Below, one piece after another: positions 9,212-18,778 of a DNA stretch of 64,000 nucleotides. The stretch spans positions 372,001-436,000 of the forward strand of contig NZ_RCCP01000001.1 in NCBI RefSeq assembly GCF_003664125.1, read 5' to 3'. The translations under genes were made by a program, and so were the position numbers. This DNA is from Planococcus citreus. GTDB lineage: Bacteria > Bacillota > Bacilli > Bacillales_A > Planococcaceae. The notes under the pieces were generated by a model. The model had not been told where the DNA came from, did no database searches, and worked only from the letters and a program-made list of their open reading frames with translations. How positions within the stretch are numbered: the first letter of the stretch is position 1; each line of letters opens with the position of its first letter.

Positions 9212-11059
9212 TTATTCTTCGATGGCTACTTTCTTTTTCTTCGCCATGCGCTCGCGCTCATTCTTATCAAGAATTTTCTTGCGCAAGCGGATCGACTGAG
9301 GAGTGATTTCGCAGTACTCGTCATCGTTCAAGTATTCAAGTGCTTCTTCAAGGCTCATCAAACGCGCTTTTTTCATCGTAGTCGTCTGGTCTTTGTTGGC
9401 AGAACGGATGTTAGTCGCCGCTTTGATCTTGACAATGTTGACTGTCAAATCGTTGTCGCGGTTATGTTCACCGACGATCATGCCTTCATAGATTTCAGTT
9501 CCGACTTCAACGAATGAAGTTCCGCGGTCTTCGATGCCCATCAAGCCGTAAGTTGAAGATTTGCCGCGTTCCATTGAAACGAGCACGCCTTGGCGACGGC
9601 CGCCTACGCGTCCTGATGCAACTGGCTGATAGCTGTCGAATGTGTGGTTGATGATTCCATATCCGCGTGTTTGCGTCAGGAATTCAGTTGTGTAGCCGAT
9701 CAATCCGCGTGCAGGGACATTGAATACTAAACGTACTTGTCCACTTCCGTTATTGATCATGTCGAGCATTTCACCTTTACGTTCACCGAGTGACTCGATG
9801 ATCGCGCCAGTGTATTCTTCAGGAACATCCACTTGAACGCGTTCAACCGGTTCGCAGCGGACGCCATCGACCATGCGGACGATAACTTCAGGTTTTGATA
9901 CTTGAAGCTCGAATCCTTCACGGCGCATATTTTCGATCAAGATCGATAGATGCAACTCGCCGCGGCCCGATACGACCCATGCATCCGGGGAATCCGTTGG
10001 ATCAACGCGCAAGGAAACGTCTGTCTCTAATTGAGCATCCAAACGCTCTTGGATTTTTCTTGATGTAATAAACTTACCTTCTTTACCAGCGAACGGGCTG
10101 TTGTTGACAAGGAATGTCATTTGCAGCGTCGGCTCGTCGATACGCAGAATCGGCAAGGCTTCTTGATGATCTTGAGGACATACCGTCTCACCGACGTTAA
10201 TATCTTCTAGACCAGAGATTGCGATCAAATCGCCTGCTTCGGCTTTTTGGATTTCAATACGCTTCAAGCCCATGAAGCCATGGATTTTCGTAATACGGAA
10301 GTTTTTGACGGAGCCGTCCAGTTTCATCAAGGAAACGGATTGCCCGACTTCGATCGTTCCGCGGAATACGCGCCCGATACCGATACGGCCAACATAGTCG
10401 TTGTAGTCAAGAAGCGCCACTTGGAATTGCAATGGTTCTTCGCGGTTATCGATCGGTGCAGGTACATGGTCCATGATGGCATCATAGATGACCTGCATGT
10501 TTTCTTCTTGGTCGGATGGGTCAGATGAAAGACTTGCCGTTCCGTTCATGCCTGATGCAAAAATGACAGGGAATTCCAACTGGTCATCGTTTGCTTCTAG
10601 TTCGATGAACAATTCGATGACTTCATCGACAACTTCATCCGGTCGCGCGAAATCGCGGTCGATTTTGTTGACGACTACAATCGGTTTGAGGTTTTGCTCA
10701 AGCGCCTTTTTCAAGACAAAGCGTGTCTGTGGCATACAGCCTTCGTACGCATCGACAACGAGCAAGACACCATCAACCATTTTCATGATACGCTCAACTT
10801 CACCACCGAAATCGGCGTGTCCAGGAGTATCCAAAATGTTGATTTTAGCGTCTTTATATTGAATCGCGGTGTTTTTAGCTAGGATTGTGATTCCGCGTTC
10901 TCTTTCAATGTCGTTTGAGTCCATCGCCCGCTCATCAACATGTTCGTTTGATCGGAAGATTCCTGATTGCTGAAGCAACTGATCCACCAATGTCGTTTTG
11001 CCGTGGTCAACGTGTGCGATAATTGCAATGTTTCGTAAATCGTTTCTAAGGTTAGTCAT
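9212..11059 (-). CDS. typA: Translational GTPase TypA/BipA
   Basis: 615-aa ribosome-associated GTPase of the EF-G superfamily, involved in ribosome assembly and stress or cold adaptation. G1 [10 protein letters not shown]2 region ERERGITI, G3 DTPGHAD and G4 NKID are all present in the N-terminal domain. Domain II, the EF-G-like domain and the BipA-specific C-terminal domain follow ([10 protein letters not shown] near residue 400; [12 protein letters not shown] in the C-terminal part). An in-frame extension of 59 codons exists upstream, but the ATG at 11059 has GGAGTG 7 nt upstream and the typical [19 protein letters not shown] start. Confidence 0.96.
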   Translation of the reverse strand: MTNLRNDLRNIAIIAHVDHGKTTLVDQLLQQSGIFRSNEHVDERAMDSNDIERERGITILAKNTAIQYKDAKINILDTPGHADFGGEVERIMKMVDGVLLVVDAYEGCMPQTRFVLKKALEQNLKPIVVVNKIDRDFARPDEVVDEVIELFIELEANDDQLEFPVIFASGMNGTASLSSDPSDQEENMQVIYDAIMDHVPAPIDNREEPLQFQVALLDYNDYVGRIGIGRVFRGTIEVGQSVSLMKLDGSVKNFRITKIHGFMGLKRIEIQKAEAGDLIAISGLEDINVGETVCPQDHQEALPILRIDEPTLQMTFLVNNSPFAGKEGKFITSRKIQERLDAQLETDVSLRVDPTDSPDAWVVSGRGELHLSILIENMRREGFELQVSKPEVIVRMVDGVRCEPVERVQVDVPEEYTGAIIESLGERKGEMLDMINNGSGQVRLVFNVPARGLIGYTTEFLTQTRGYGIINHTFDSYQPVASGRVGGRRQGVLVSMERGKSSTYGLMGIEDRGTSFVEVGTEIYEGMIVGEHNRDNDLTVNIVKIKAATNIRSANKDQTTTMKKARLMSLEEALEYLNDDEYCEITPQSIRLRKKILDKNERERMAKKKKVAIEE

Positions 11060-11166
11060 ACTTTCACTCCAATATTCTTTTTTCGAGCCTATAACTGTGC
11101 TAGTATAGCACATATAGGGGAAAAACCCTACGATTTTATTTTCTTGTATGCAGGAGGTTAGATGGG

Positions 11167-11376
11167 ATGAAAGAAGCGATCGTAGAATCATGGCATAATA
11201 TAAAATGGATTTTTGTACTATATTCATTGGCGGCAATCGGGGCGATGGTGCTCATCGGCGTCGCAGTGGCACTTCGCAGCGTGACCGGTATTTTGCTTTC
11301 CATTCTATTGTTGTTGGTCATCATGGGCTTTGGGTTCAAACGCAAAAAAGAAATGCGCGAAGCAGGCGTATTATAG
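11167..11376 (+). CDS. ylaF: Small membrane protein, YlaF-like (DUF5325)
   Basis: 69 aa with two closely spaced transmembrane helices (about residues 13-35 and 37-53) and a basic end (FKRKKEMREAG). It lies divergently next to typA, where B. subtilis has ylaF, and the size and topology fit that family. AGGAGG lies 11 nt before the ATG. Function unknown. The gene ends in an exceptionally long hairpin. Confidence 0.72.
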   Translation: MKEAIVESWHNIKWIFVLYSLAAIGAMVLIGVAVALRSVTGILLSILLLLVIMGFGFKRKKEMREAGVL

Positions 11377-11380
11377 ACAA

Positions 11381-11435
11381 AAAAAGGGGCTGCCCAAAAG
11401 GTCATGAAAAATGACCTTTTGGGCAGCCCCTTTTT
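11381..11435. terminator. Very long perfect hairpin (25-bp arms)
   Basis: Arms of 25 bp, identical by inversion (core GGGGCTGCCCAAAAGGTCAT), enclose a 5-nt loop GAAAA and end in T5. It can terminate transcription on both strands. The arm length is far above that of an ordinary terminator, which suggests a member of a dispersed repeat family. Confidence 0.85.
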
Positions 11436-11451
11436 CCTTCTAGCAAAGCAT

Positions 11452-11512
11452 AAAAAAATCGTCCTTTCTGTTAAATGGGCATTGCCCCACTCCTGCAGAA
11501 AGAACGATTTTA
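11452..11512 (-). terminator. Terminator downstream of the inositol-monophosphatase gene
   Basis: Outer arms AAAATCGT.CTTTCTG pair (one G-U on the minus-strand RNA) around a 25-nt loop that contains a small GGGCA/TGCCC hairpin. A T7 run follows on the minus strand. Confidence 0.7.
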
Positions 11513-11535
11513 TGCGCAATCCATTTTCAGCTTTA

Positions 11536-12333
11536 TTATGCTTGCTTTGGCTTGATATAATCCTGGAGCAGTTTTCCGTGTATGGACGGGTTAGCGGCGA
11601 CGAATGTATCCGACTTCAGCAGGTTTGCAGCTGCGCCCGAAAAATTGCTCGCAACAGCACCTACTTCTTTTGCCATGACCAATCCCCCGGCGATGTCCCA
11701 CGGCGATAGCCTCATGGAAATATAAGCATCGATTCGCCCGCTCGCCAGATAAGCGAGCTCAAGCGCCGCGGAACCGTACGAACGCATGCCACGCGCATCA
11801 TGAACGAGGCGTATCGTCGCTTCATGCTCCACGTGCCGGTTCGGCGTTGCCCACATGGCGTTCATGCCGATGATCGATTCGCTAATGTCCGTCTCGATGA
11901 GCGGCTGCAGGCGTTCATCGTTATAATAAGCGCCGCCTCCTGCTATTGCATGATACAAATCGTCATTGACGACATCATAGATATAACCCATTTTGCCGAC
12001 ACCATCTTCATAAATACCGAGCGAAATGGCAAAATTGCGTCGTTGGTGCACAAAATTCATAGTGCCATCGATTGGGTCGAGCATCCATACCGTGCCGCTT
12101 AATTCTTCGATTGTGTCTCCAAATCCTTCTTCACCAAAAACGCGGTGGCCAGGAAAATCTTTTCGGATGTTTTGGATGAAGAATTTCTCCACTTCCTTAT
12201 CCACGTTTGTGACCAAATCATTTGCATGGGCTTTCGTATCCACCGAGATGTCACTAAGAAATGAATTACGGATCCGGTGCCCCGCTTCTTTGATCATTGA
12301 TTTTATGTATCGGTCCATTGCGTGCTGGTCCAT
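11536..12333 (-). CDS. yktC: Inositol monophosphatase family protein
   Basis: 265 aa, the same size as B. subtilis YktC. It is a Mg-dependent sugar/inositol phosphate phosphatase of the IMPase/CysQ/FBPase superfamily. Metal-site motifs are visible: GEEGFG around residue 70, DPIDGTMNFVH around 88-98 and WDIAGG near residue 212. Start ATG 12333 has GGGGGAG 7 nt upstream; an earlier in-frame start lacks a site. It belongs to the yktABC neighbourhood. Physiological substrate unknown. Confidence 0.9.
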   Translation of the reverse strand: MDQHAMDRYIKSMIKEAGHRIRNSFLSDISVDTKAHANDLVTNVDKEVEKFFIQNIRKDFPGHRVFGEEGFGDTIEELSGTVWMLDPIDGTMNFVHQRRNFAISLGIYEDGVGKMGYIYDVVNDDLYHAIAGGGAYYNDERLQPLIETDISESIIGMNAMWATPNRHVEHEATIRLVHDARGMRSYGSAALELAYLASGRIDAYISMRLSPWDIAGGLVMAKEVGAVASNFSGAAANLLKSDTFVAANPSIHGKLLQDYIKPKQA

Positions 12334-12368
12334 GTATGAGCTCCCCCTTATTTCTTTCCAGTATAACG

Positions 12369-12405
12369 AAAAAAGCATCCACTGTCTTTAGCCAGCAGAT
12401 GCTTC
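12369..12405 (-). terminator. Terminator downstream of the 64-aa gene
   Basis: Arms AAGCATC/GATGCTT with an inner CTG/CAG pairing, followed on the minus strand by T6. It separates this gene from yktC. Confidence 0.75.
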
Positions 12406-12423
12406 TACGGTATGGTCGTCTGT

Positions 12424-12618
12424 TTACAATGCATGAAGAGCCTCCAGTTCTACCTGTATTTCTGCAAGCCGTTTCTTGCTCTTGTCTTTTTGGCTGCTGT
12501 CATTTTGCTGCATTGCATCATACAAGGTGGCCAATTCGTAATCAAGCTCCAGCTTCAAGGTATTGATATACTCTTTTTCTACATCCGCTTTCCGGATAAT
12601 CTGTATCATCTGCTTCAT
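12424..12618 (-). CDS. Small helical protein of unknown function, 64 aa
   Basis: Starting at ATG 12618 (AAGGGGGG 9 nt upstream) this gives MKQMIQIIRKADVEKEYI followed by a highly charged, mostly helical sequence with heptad-like hydrophobics (a probable short coiled coil). An in-frame extension upstream lacks a ribosome binding site. No Cys, signal peptide or membrane segment is present. It lies between yktC and divergent yktB and ends in its own terminator. I do not recognise the family. Confidence 0.7.
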   Translation of the reverse strand: MKQMIQIIRKADVEKEYINTLKLELDYELATLYDAMQQNDSSQKDKSKKRLAEIQVELEALHAL

Positions 12619-12775
12619 AAGTGAGCGCCCCCCTTCCCTCATAATCGGAATATTCCGATTGCGATGTTTGTTACACATCTTTACCCCGTTTTTTCTTCTT
12701 GAAAACTTATTTATATTCATTCTTCCAAAACTTCGTTAAAATAAACCGTGATGATTATTTAAGGAGGGGATGTCC

Positions 12776-13420
12776 GTGAATCCATACTGGACTGAACAGG
12801 ATTTTGAAGTATTTGAAACTCCAGGGCTCGAGGAACGCATGGAAGCATTATCGACTTATGTACGGCCAAAGTTCGAAGCATTGGGCCAAGACTTTTCCGC
12901 TTATTTCTCTGGAGAAACCGGGGATGAATTTTTCCCCCATGTCGCGAAACACATGCGCCGGACTGTTAATCCGCCGAATGACAGCTGGGTGGCATTTGCA
13001 CCTTATAAACGCGGCTATAAAGCCGTCCCGCATTTCCAGATTGGGCTTTGGGAAAGCCATGTATTTGTCATTCTTGCTGTCATTTACGAAGCGCCCGGCA
13101 AACCGCAAATGGCGAATCAACTGATTTCCACTGCGGCTTTAGCCGACATGCCGGAAGAATTTGTCGTTTCAGGCGATCATATGAAGCCTGAAGCCGATTC
13201 CATTGCATCGCTTGGCGAAGAGGGCATCGAAAAGCTGCTCACGCGGCTGCGCGATGTCAAAAAAGGGGAGCTCGTCATCGGCAGGCAGTTGGCACGTGCT
13301 GATGCTGCTGCGCTCGATAAAGATGGATTCTATGCTTTTGCAGAAGAAACATTCCGCGAGCTGCTTCCGATTTACCGGAAGTTGCTTCAAGCAAACGAAA
13401 AAACCGCCGTTCATCGCTGA
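12776..13420 (+). CDS. yktB: UPF0637 (DUF1054) family protein YktB
   Basis: About 214 aa. The sequence (YWTEQDFEVF near the start, PHFQIGLWESHVFV in the middle, SGDHMKPEAD later) fits the YktB/UPF0637 family found throughout Bacillales. Function unknown. An ATG at 12770 lies only 2 nt after AGGAGG, whereas GTG 12776 is 8 nt after it and is preferred. Convergent with yktA; the two share a terminator that overlaps the yktB stop. Confidence 0.88.
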   Translation: MNPYWTEQDFEVFETPGLEERMEALSTYVRPKFEALGQDFSAYFSGETGDEFFPHVAKHMRRTVNPPNDSWVAFAPYKRGYKAVPHFQIGLWESHVFVILAVIYEAPGKPQMANQLISTAALADMPEEFVVSGDHMKPEADSIASLGEEGIEKLLTRLRDVKKGELVIGRQLARADAAALDKDGFYAFAEETFRELLPIYRKLLQANEKTAVHR

Positions 13421-13432
13421 ACGGCGGTTTTT
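13397..13432. terminator. Bidirectional terminator between yktB and yktA
   Basis: Perfect arms AAAAACCGCCGTTCA/TGAACGGCGGTTTTT with a 4-nt loop. The hairpin contains the yktB stop codon and ends right at the yktA stop. Confidence 0.85.
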
Positions 13433-13708
13433 CTATCTTTTGATGCGGATCAATTCATCGCCTGAAGCTTCTTTCATCTTTTTGACGACCGTAAAACTGA
13501 CATAGCCGCTTTCTTCTTCAAACTCACGGAAGTATGTCTTTTCTTCTGCCATCGATGGCACAACTTTTTTAAACTTACGGTATTTGTCCATCAATTCCTG
13601 ACGTTTGACCCCTTTTTCATAAGCTTTTTCTATCGCTTCGAAAAATTCCACGACATCGACGATCTCATCGGTCGTCCAATCGATGGAAAATGGATATGAA
13701 TATTCCAT
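13433..13708 (-). CDS. yktA: UPF0223 family protein YktA
   Basis: 91-aa soluble protein with the YktA/UPF0223 start MEYSYPFSIDWTTDEIVDV and later SYVSF-like motif (ESGYVSFTVVKKMK). B. subtilis YktA is similar in size and also neighbours speA. ATG 13708 is preferred over GTG 13717 because AGGTGA sits 6 nt upstream. The upstream nitronate-monooxygenase-like gene stops 9 bp before it, so they are probably one transcript. Function unknown. Confidence 0.88.
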   Translation of the reverse strand: MEYSYPFSIDWTTDEIVDVVEFFEAIEKAYEKGVKRQELMDKYRKFKKVVPSMAEEKTYFREFEEESGYVSFTVVKKMKEASGDELIRIKR

Positions 13709-13717
13709 GGCCTTCAC

Positions 13718-14689
13718 CTACTCTCTTTCATTAATCCCCCAGCGTTTGCGGATTTCTTCAGTTTGCTGGATCATTCTGTCGAACAATTCCTGGACAGTCG
13801 GCACATCCCGGATCAAGCCCGTCACTTGCCCTGCCCAGCCGAAGCCCTTTTCTTGTTCTCCATCATAAATATAGCGTTTATTGGCGGTTCCGCTAATATA
13901 ATCTTTTAGCGCTTCATAGTTCGGCGTCTCTTTTTCGATATCCAAGATGCGATCCGTCCATGCATTGGACAATGTACGGGCCGGTGCACCGATACTGCGC
14001 TTGATAATTACTGTATCGTTTTCTGTGCTGTCAATCAACTGCTGCTTATATAGCTGGGACGCGTGAATGCATTCTTTCGTTGCGATGAAGCGCGTTCCCA
14101 TTTCAATTCCTTCAGCTCCAAGCGCATGCGCCGCCATCCATCCGCGCCCATCGCCAATGCCCCCAGACGCGATCACAGGAATCGACACGGCATCGACCAC
14201 TTGCGGAATCAGGACCATTGTCCCGATATCATCACGGCCGAGGTGCCCACCACCTTCATGCCCGACGACCATAACGGCATCTGCCCCAAGCGTCTCCGCC
14301 TTTTCAGCTTGGCGCCTTGCTGCCACCAACACCAATTTCTTGATATCGGTGCCTTCCAATTGTTCAAAAATCGGTGTCGGGTTGCCGCCAGTCATCGACA
14401 CAACAGGCACCCGTTCTTCGATTGCTACATCGAGCATATGCGAAAATGCACGCCCATGCTCACCGATCGCAAAGTTCACGCCGAATGGCTTATCTGTCAA
14501 TTCCCGGACTTTGCGGATTTCTTCGCGCAACTCATCAGGCCCCGGCAGGCTCATCGCCGTGATTTGGCCAAGCCCTCCGGCATTCGAGACCGCTGCGGCC
14601 AGGTCTGCATAAGCCAAATATGCCAAGCCCCCTTGTATGATCGGATAGTCGATTCCAAGTAATTCAGTGATTCTTGTCTTAAACGCCAT
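13718..14689 (-). CDS. Nitronate monooxygenase-like FMN enzyme
   Basis: 323-aa TIM-barrel flavoprotein of the nitronate monooxygenase/2-nitropropane dioxygenase and FabK superfamily. N-terminal motif GIDYPIIQGGLAYLA, phosphate-binding IPVIASGGIGDGRG and GAEGIEMGTRF are present, as is VVGHEGGGHLG with the His typical of the class. It could oxidise nitronates or act as a FabK-like enoyl-ACP reductase; sequence alone does not decide this. It runs into yktA and is divergent from speA. Confidence 0.82.
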   Translation of the reverse strand: MAFKTRITELLGIDYPIIQGGLAYLAYADLAAAVSNAGGLGQITAMSLPGPDELREEIRKVRELTDKPFGVNFAIGEHGRAFSHMLDVAIEERVPVVSMTGGNPTPIFEQLEGTDIKKLVLVAARRQAEKAETLGADAVMVVGHEGGGHLGRDDIGTMVLIPQVVDAVSIPVIASGGIGDGRGWMAAHALGAEGIEMGTRFIATKECIHASQLYKQQLIDSTENDTVIIKRSIGAPARTLSNAWTDRILDIEKETPNYEALKDYISGTANKRYIYDGEQEKGFGWAGQVTGLIRDVPTVQELFDRMIQQTEEIRKRWGINERE

Positions 14690-14808
14690 TATCCCACTCC
14701 TTTTTTGTCCTCTATTTGTCTATTCGCTTCAATTTCGAAATCCCCTTTTCCATGCGTGCAGCTTGTTCCATGCGGACGAAAATAAGTCAGACATCCATAC
14801 TATAAGTA

Positions 14809-14837
14809 TAGTAACGAGGCGTCTTGCATGCTATAAT
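14809..14837 (+). promoter_or_regulatory. Candidate extended -10 promoter for speA
   Basis: TATAAT at 14832-14837 is preceded by TG one base upstream (extended -10). The -35 region is weak. Just upstream is the inverted repeat ACTATAAGTATAGT (14799-14812), which could be an operator. Confidence 0.45.
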
Positions 14838-14878
14838 TTCTCTTGTTTTCATTTTGATAAAGTGAGGTGCACGTCCCA

Positions 14879-16348
14879 TTGTCACAACTCGAAACTCCGC
14901 TCTTTGATGCTTTATTGAAGCATCGAAACCGGCATCCTATACAATTTCACATTCCCGGCCATAAAAAAGGCCAAGGAGTCGATCCCGCATTCCGGGAATT
15001 CGTCGGCGATAATATCCTGTCGATCGACTTGATTAATATAGCGCCACTAGATGACCTGCATTCTCCAAAAGGCGCCATCAAACAAGCGCAGGAATTGGCA
15101 GCGCAGGCGTTCGGCGCAGACCACACCTTTTTCTCGGTCCAAGGAACGAGCGGTGCCATCATGACGATGATTTTGAGCGTCGTCGGGCCGAACGATAAAA
15201 TTCTCGTCCCGCGCAACGTCCATAAATCCATCATGTCCGCCATTGTTTTTGCCGGCGCCATCCCTGTCTTTATCCATCCGGAAGTCGATCCGGAACTCGG
15301 CATCTCCCATGGCATTTCGCCTGAATCAGTAGAGAAAGCCTTAATTGAATATCCCGATGCCAAAGCGGTGCTCGTCATCAACCCGACTTATTTCGGCGTG
15401 GCGGCTGATTTGAAGCGCATTGTCGATATCGCCCATGACAAATCCATTCCTGTGCTCGTCGATGAAGCGCACGGCGTCCATATCCATTTCCATAAATCCT
15501 TGCCGATTTCCGCGATGGCAGCAGGAGCGGACATGGCTGCCACATCGGTCCATAAACTGGGGGGCTCCATGACGCAGAGTTCTGTGCTGAACGTACGTGA
15601 AGGCTTGGTGTCGCCGAAGCGCGTCCAAGCGACTTTGTCGATGCTTACGACAACATCCACTTCCTATCCGATATTGGCATCGCTCGATACGGCACGGCGC
15701 CAGCTCGCGATACACGGCTTTGACCTGATCGACCAGACGATTCGGCTGGCACAGGACGCACGCAAGCGGATCAATAAGATCCCCCATTTAGTATGCGTCG
15801 GGAAAGAGCTGCTTAATTCTTCTGCGACTTACGATATGGACCCGACTAAGTTATTGATCAGCGTCAAAAACCTTGGCATTACCGGGCATCAGGCGGAAGA
15901 ATGGCTGCGCGAGAACGCCAATATCGAAATTGAACTATCCGATTTGTATAACATCCTCTGCCTCGTCACGCTCGGCGATAGCCGGAAAGAAATCAACTTG
16001 CTCGTCAATGCCTTGCAGCGCATGAGCGAAGCCTTGGAGACTGAGCATGCGGTTTCGGAACCGATTGTCTTATTGCCGGAAATTCCACGGCTAGCGATGA
16101 CGCCACGCGATGCTTTTTACGCAGAGACGGAAATCATTCCAATCGATGAAGCGGTAGGACGCATCTCGGCCGAGTTCATTATGGTCTATCCACCAGGAAT
16201 CCCGATTTTCATCCCCGGGGAAATCATTACCGAAGAGAACATTTCTTATATCCACACGAACGTCAAAGCCGGGCTGCCGGTGCAGGGGCCTGAAGATGAT
16301 TCGCTCCAAACGCTTCATGTCATCAAAGAACATCATGCATTCCGTTAA
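14879..16348 (+). CDS. speA: Arginine decarboxylase (Orn/Lys/Arg decarboxylase family)
   Basis: PLP-dependent fold-I decarboxylase, 489 aa (B. subtilis SpeA is 490), making agmatine for polyamine synthesis. FHIPGHKKG near the N terminus, VQGTSGAI, LVDEAHGVH and ATSVHKLGGS (PLP lysine) are visible. The C-terminal wing has VMVYPPGIPIFIPGE. TTG 14879 is chosen: GAGGTG lies 9 nt upstream and the start then reads MSQLETPLF, matching the family. Place next to yktA and pdhD is the B. subtilis order. A polyamine importer (potABCD) is also in this window. Confidence 0.93.
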   Translation: MSQLETPLFDALLKHRNRHPIQFHIPGHKKGQGVDPAFREFVGDNILSIDLINIAPLDDLHSPKGAIKQAQELAAQAFGADHTFFSVQGTSGAIMTMILSVVGPNDKILVPRNVHKSIMSAIVFAGAIPVFIHPEVDPELGISHGISPESVEKALIEYPDAKAVLVINPTYFGVAADLKRIVDIAHDKSIPVLVDEAHGVHIHFHKSLPISAMAAGADMAATSVHKLGGSMTQSSVLNVREGLVSPKRVQATLSMLTTTSTSYPILASLDTARRQLAIHGFDLIDQTIRLAQDARKRINKIPHLVCVGKELLNSSATYDMDPTKLLISVKNLGITGHQAEEWLRENANIEIELSDLYNILCLVTLGDSRKEINLLVNALQRMSEALETEHAVSEPIVLLPEIPRLAMTPRDAFYAETEIIPIDEAVGRISAEFIMVYPPGIPIFIPGEIITEENISYIHTNVKAGLPVQGPEDDSLQTLHVIKEHHAFR

Positions 16349-16360
16349 CGATATACAGTA

Positions 16361-16399
16361 AAAAGGATCCAGCGCAATCAGCGCCGGATCCTTTTTTTT
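16361..16399. terminator. Bidirectional terminator between speA and the deacetylase gene
   Basis: Arms AAAAGGATCC.GCGC pair around a short loop, with one mismatch that becomes G-U on the minus strand. A run of nine T follows on plus and an A run precedes it. Confidence 0.8.
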
Positions 16400-17274
16400 T
16401 ACGGTTGGACCTCTTCTATTTCATCTGGATCTACAAATTCATAGCCTTTATCGCGCAGCCCTTCGATGATTTGTGGCAGTGCCTCATTTGTCCACTCCCT
16501 GTCATGCATCAGCAGATTCCCGCCGCTATTGAGTTCAGGAGCATTGACCATGATCTCCGTCAATGCTTCCGGTTCCATATAGCCCTGCATGAAATCATAG
16601 CCGTAGGTCCAGTTCATGCGCACCATGCCCTGTTCTTCGGCAAGGGCTTTACTGAACTCGGTGTTTACGCCAAACGGGGCACGGAAAAACTTCGGCGCCT
16701 CCCCGATGATCGCTTCCACACGCTCATTCAGCGAAACGATTTCATCTTGCTGGACGCTTTCTGTGGACTGTTTCAAGTTGACATGGGTATTCGTATGGTT
16801 GCCAATCGCAAAGCCCATGTCGTGAATTTCAGACAATGTCTGTTGTTCTTCCTCTGTATCGAGGAAATGCCCGTTGACGAAAAAGATAGCCGGTACATCA
16901 AGTTCTTTCAAGGTTTCGGCCATTTCAAGCGAATATGTATCCGGTGCATCGTCGATCGTGATCAAGACCGCTTGTTCGTTCGCATCGCCGATCGGTTCGA
17001 CTTTCGAGTTTTGCGGATTGATACGGTAGCGCGGCTCGGCAACCTTTTCGCTGTCTTCTTCAGCCCCCTGCTCTTCCGCGTTTTCCTGCTCTTCTATTTC
17101 TGCTTGTTCTTCTTGATCGCTTGGAGATTGCTCTGATGCCACATCTTCCTCGACATCATCCGTTTGCGCTGATTGTTCTTGTGCTGTATCTTCCGGCTCT
17201 GAAGCAGTCTCATCAGAACAAGCCCCAAGCAGAAATATCGCATATGCTGGCAATAGCCAATTCTGTTTTTTCAT
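16399..17274 (-). CDS. Polysaccharide deacetylase (NodB domain) lipoprotein
   Basis: 291 aa. The lipoprotein signal ends in LLGAC (Cys about residue 19). A very acidic Glu/Gln-rich linker runs to about residue 80, followed by a NodB deacetylase domain. Motifs: TIDDAPD (metal Asp pair, Gly replaced by Ala), GNHTNTH (metal His pair), FFRAPFG and LLMHDREW. This suggests a membrane-anchored enzyme removing acetyl groups from a cell-surface glycan. It occupies the position between pdhD and speA where B. subtilis has slp. AAGGAGG lies 8 nt before ATG 17274. Substrate unknown. Confidence 0.88.
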   Translation of the reverse strand: MKKQNWLLPAYAIFLLGACSDETASEPEDTAQEQSAQTDDVEEDVASEQSPSDQEEQAEIEEQENAEEQGAEEDSEKVAEPRYRINPQNSKVEPIGDANEQAVLITIDDAPDTYSLEMAETLKELDVPAIFFVNGHFLDTEEEQQTLSEIHDMGFAIGNHTNTHVNLKQSTESVQQDEIVSLNERVEAIIGEAPKFFRAPFGVNTEFSKALAEEQGMVRMNWTYGYDFMQGYMEPEALTEIMVNAPELNSGGNLLMHDREWTNEALPQIIEGLRDKGYEFVDPDEIEEVQP

Positions 17275-17325
17275 AATCAACCTCCTTGTGTAAAATTTTA
17301 ACATACGCAGTACGTACAAAGCATA

Positions 17326-17355
17326 GAAAAAAGGACCGCATTTTGCGGTCCTTTT
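17326..17355 (-). terminator. Terminator of the pdh operon
   Basis: Arms AAAAGGACCGC/GCGGTCCTTTT with an AAAAT loop and T6 on the minus strand, just after the pdhD stop. Confidence 0.85.
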
Positions 17356-17363
17356 GCAATTAT

Positions 17364-18773
17364 TTATTTAATGATGTGAATCGGCGTACCTAAAGCTACT
17401 TCGGCAGCTTCCATTGTAGTTTCAGCCAAAGTTGGGTGAGCGTGGATCGTCATTGCGATATCTTCTACTGTCATGCCCGCTTCGATGGCCAAGCCAATTT
17501 CTGCAACCATATCGGAAGCGCCTGCTCCGACGATTTGCCCGCCTAATAGCAGCCCATCTTCTTTACGAGAGACAAGTTTCACGAAACCTTCTGCAGCGTT
17601 CAGTGACAAAGCACGGCCGTTTGCGCCGAATGGGAATTTAGCAGCTGTTACTTCAAAGCCTTCTTCTTTTGCCTGCTCTTCAGTCAAACCAACACTTGCA
17701 AGTTCAGGGTCTGTGAAGCAAACCGCTGGAATTGCCAAGTAATCGACTTCTGATTTTTCGCCGGCAATCGCTTCAGCAGCGATTTTACCTTCGTATGAAG
17801 CTTTATGCGCCAATTGAAGTCCTGCCACAATATCACCGATCGCATAAATGTTCGGGATGCTTGTACGGCATTGCTTGTCGACTTCGATAAGGCCGCGCTC
17901 GCCCATTTTGATGTTGAGCTCTTCAAGGCCCATTTCATCCGTGTTCGGACGGCGACCGACAGTAACCAATACATAGTCCGCGTCGATTGTTTTCTCTTCG
18001 CCGCCAGCTTCGTATGAAACCGAAACGCCTGAATCTGACTCTTCTACGCCTTTAGCTGACGCTTTTGTGATGACTTCGACGCCTTTTTTCTTCAAGCCTT
18101 TTTTGACAATTGATGTCATTTGCTTTTCGAATCCGGCAAGGATATCCGGTGCACCTTCAAGGATTGTCACTTCAGAACCCATGTTCGCATAAGCTGTTCC
18201 AAGCTCAGTCCCGATATAACCGCCGCCAATGACAACAAGTTTTTTCGGAACTTCTTTCAACGCAAGGGCGCCTGTTGAATCGATGACGCGCTCTGAGTAT
18301 TTGAATGTTGGGATTTCAACCGGGCGTGAACCCGTTGCGATAATCGCGTTTTTGAACTTATACGTTTGGGCAGAGTCCGCGTCCATGATGCGAACAGTGT
18401 TCTCGTCCACGAAATATGCTTCGCCGCGTACGATTTCCACTTTATTGCCTTTTAGCAAAGATTCGACGCCGCCAGTCAATTTCTTGACGACGCTATCTTT
18501 GAACGCTTGTGCTTTTTCGAAGTTCAAGGAAACTTCTTTTGCCACGATGCCCATCTCATCGGAATGCTGGGCTTCTTCAAAACGGTGGCCGACAGAAATC
18601 ATCGCTTTTGAAGGGATACAGCCGACGTTCAAACAAACGCCGCCGATGTATTCTTTCTCAACGATGGTAACTTTTTGGCCAGTCTGTGCTGCACGGATAG
18701 CTGCGACATAGCCGCCAGGGCCTGAGCCGATGACGAGCGTGTCTGTTTCGATTGGGAAATCTCCTACTACCAT
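17364..18773 (-). CDS. pdhD: Dihydrolipoyl dehydrogenase (E3)
   Basis: 469-aa FAD/NAD disulfide oxidoreductase that reoxidises dihydrolipoamide on E2. FAD motif [17 protein letters not shown], redox-active disulfide [14 protein letters not shown] site [13 protein letters not shown] and C-terminal HAHPTLAET with the catalytic His are visible. It is last in pdhABCD, 5 bp after pdhC. It may also serve 2-oxoglutarate and branched-chain dehydrogenases. Confidence 0.97.
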   Translation of the reverse strand: MVVGDFPIETDTLVIGSGPGGYVAAIRAAQTGQKVTIVEKEYIGGVCLNVGCIPSKAMISVGHRFEEAQHSDEMGIVAKEVSLNFEKAQAFKDSVVKKLTGGVESLLKGNKVEIVRGEAYFVDENTVRIMDADSAQTYKFKNAIIATGSRPVEIPTFKYSERVIDSTGALALKEVPKKLVVIGGGYIGTELGTAYANMGSEVTILEGAPDILAGFEKQMTSIVKKGLKKKGVEVITKASAKGVEESDSGVSVSYEAGGEEKTIDADYVLVTVGRRPNTDEMGLEELNIKMGERGLIEVDKQCRTSIPNIYAIGDIVAGLQLAHKASYEGKIAAEAIAGEKSEVDYLAIPAVCFTDPELASVGLTEEQAKEEGFEVTAAKFPFGANGRALSLNAAEGFVKLVSRKEDGLLLGGQIVGAGASDMVAEIGLAIEAGMTVEDIAMTIHAHPTLAETTMEAAEVALGTPIHIIK

Positions 18774-18778
18774 AAGTT

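Noticed and set aside
11040..11236. Longer typA start (59 extra codons)
   Set aside because: The upstream part lacks a ribosome binding site and family similarity; ATG 11059 gives the standard N terminus.
16405..17136. 243-codon frame antisense to the deacetylase gene
   Set aside because: No ribosome binding site, and it is explained by the acidic linker and codon bias of the real gene.
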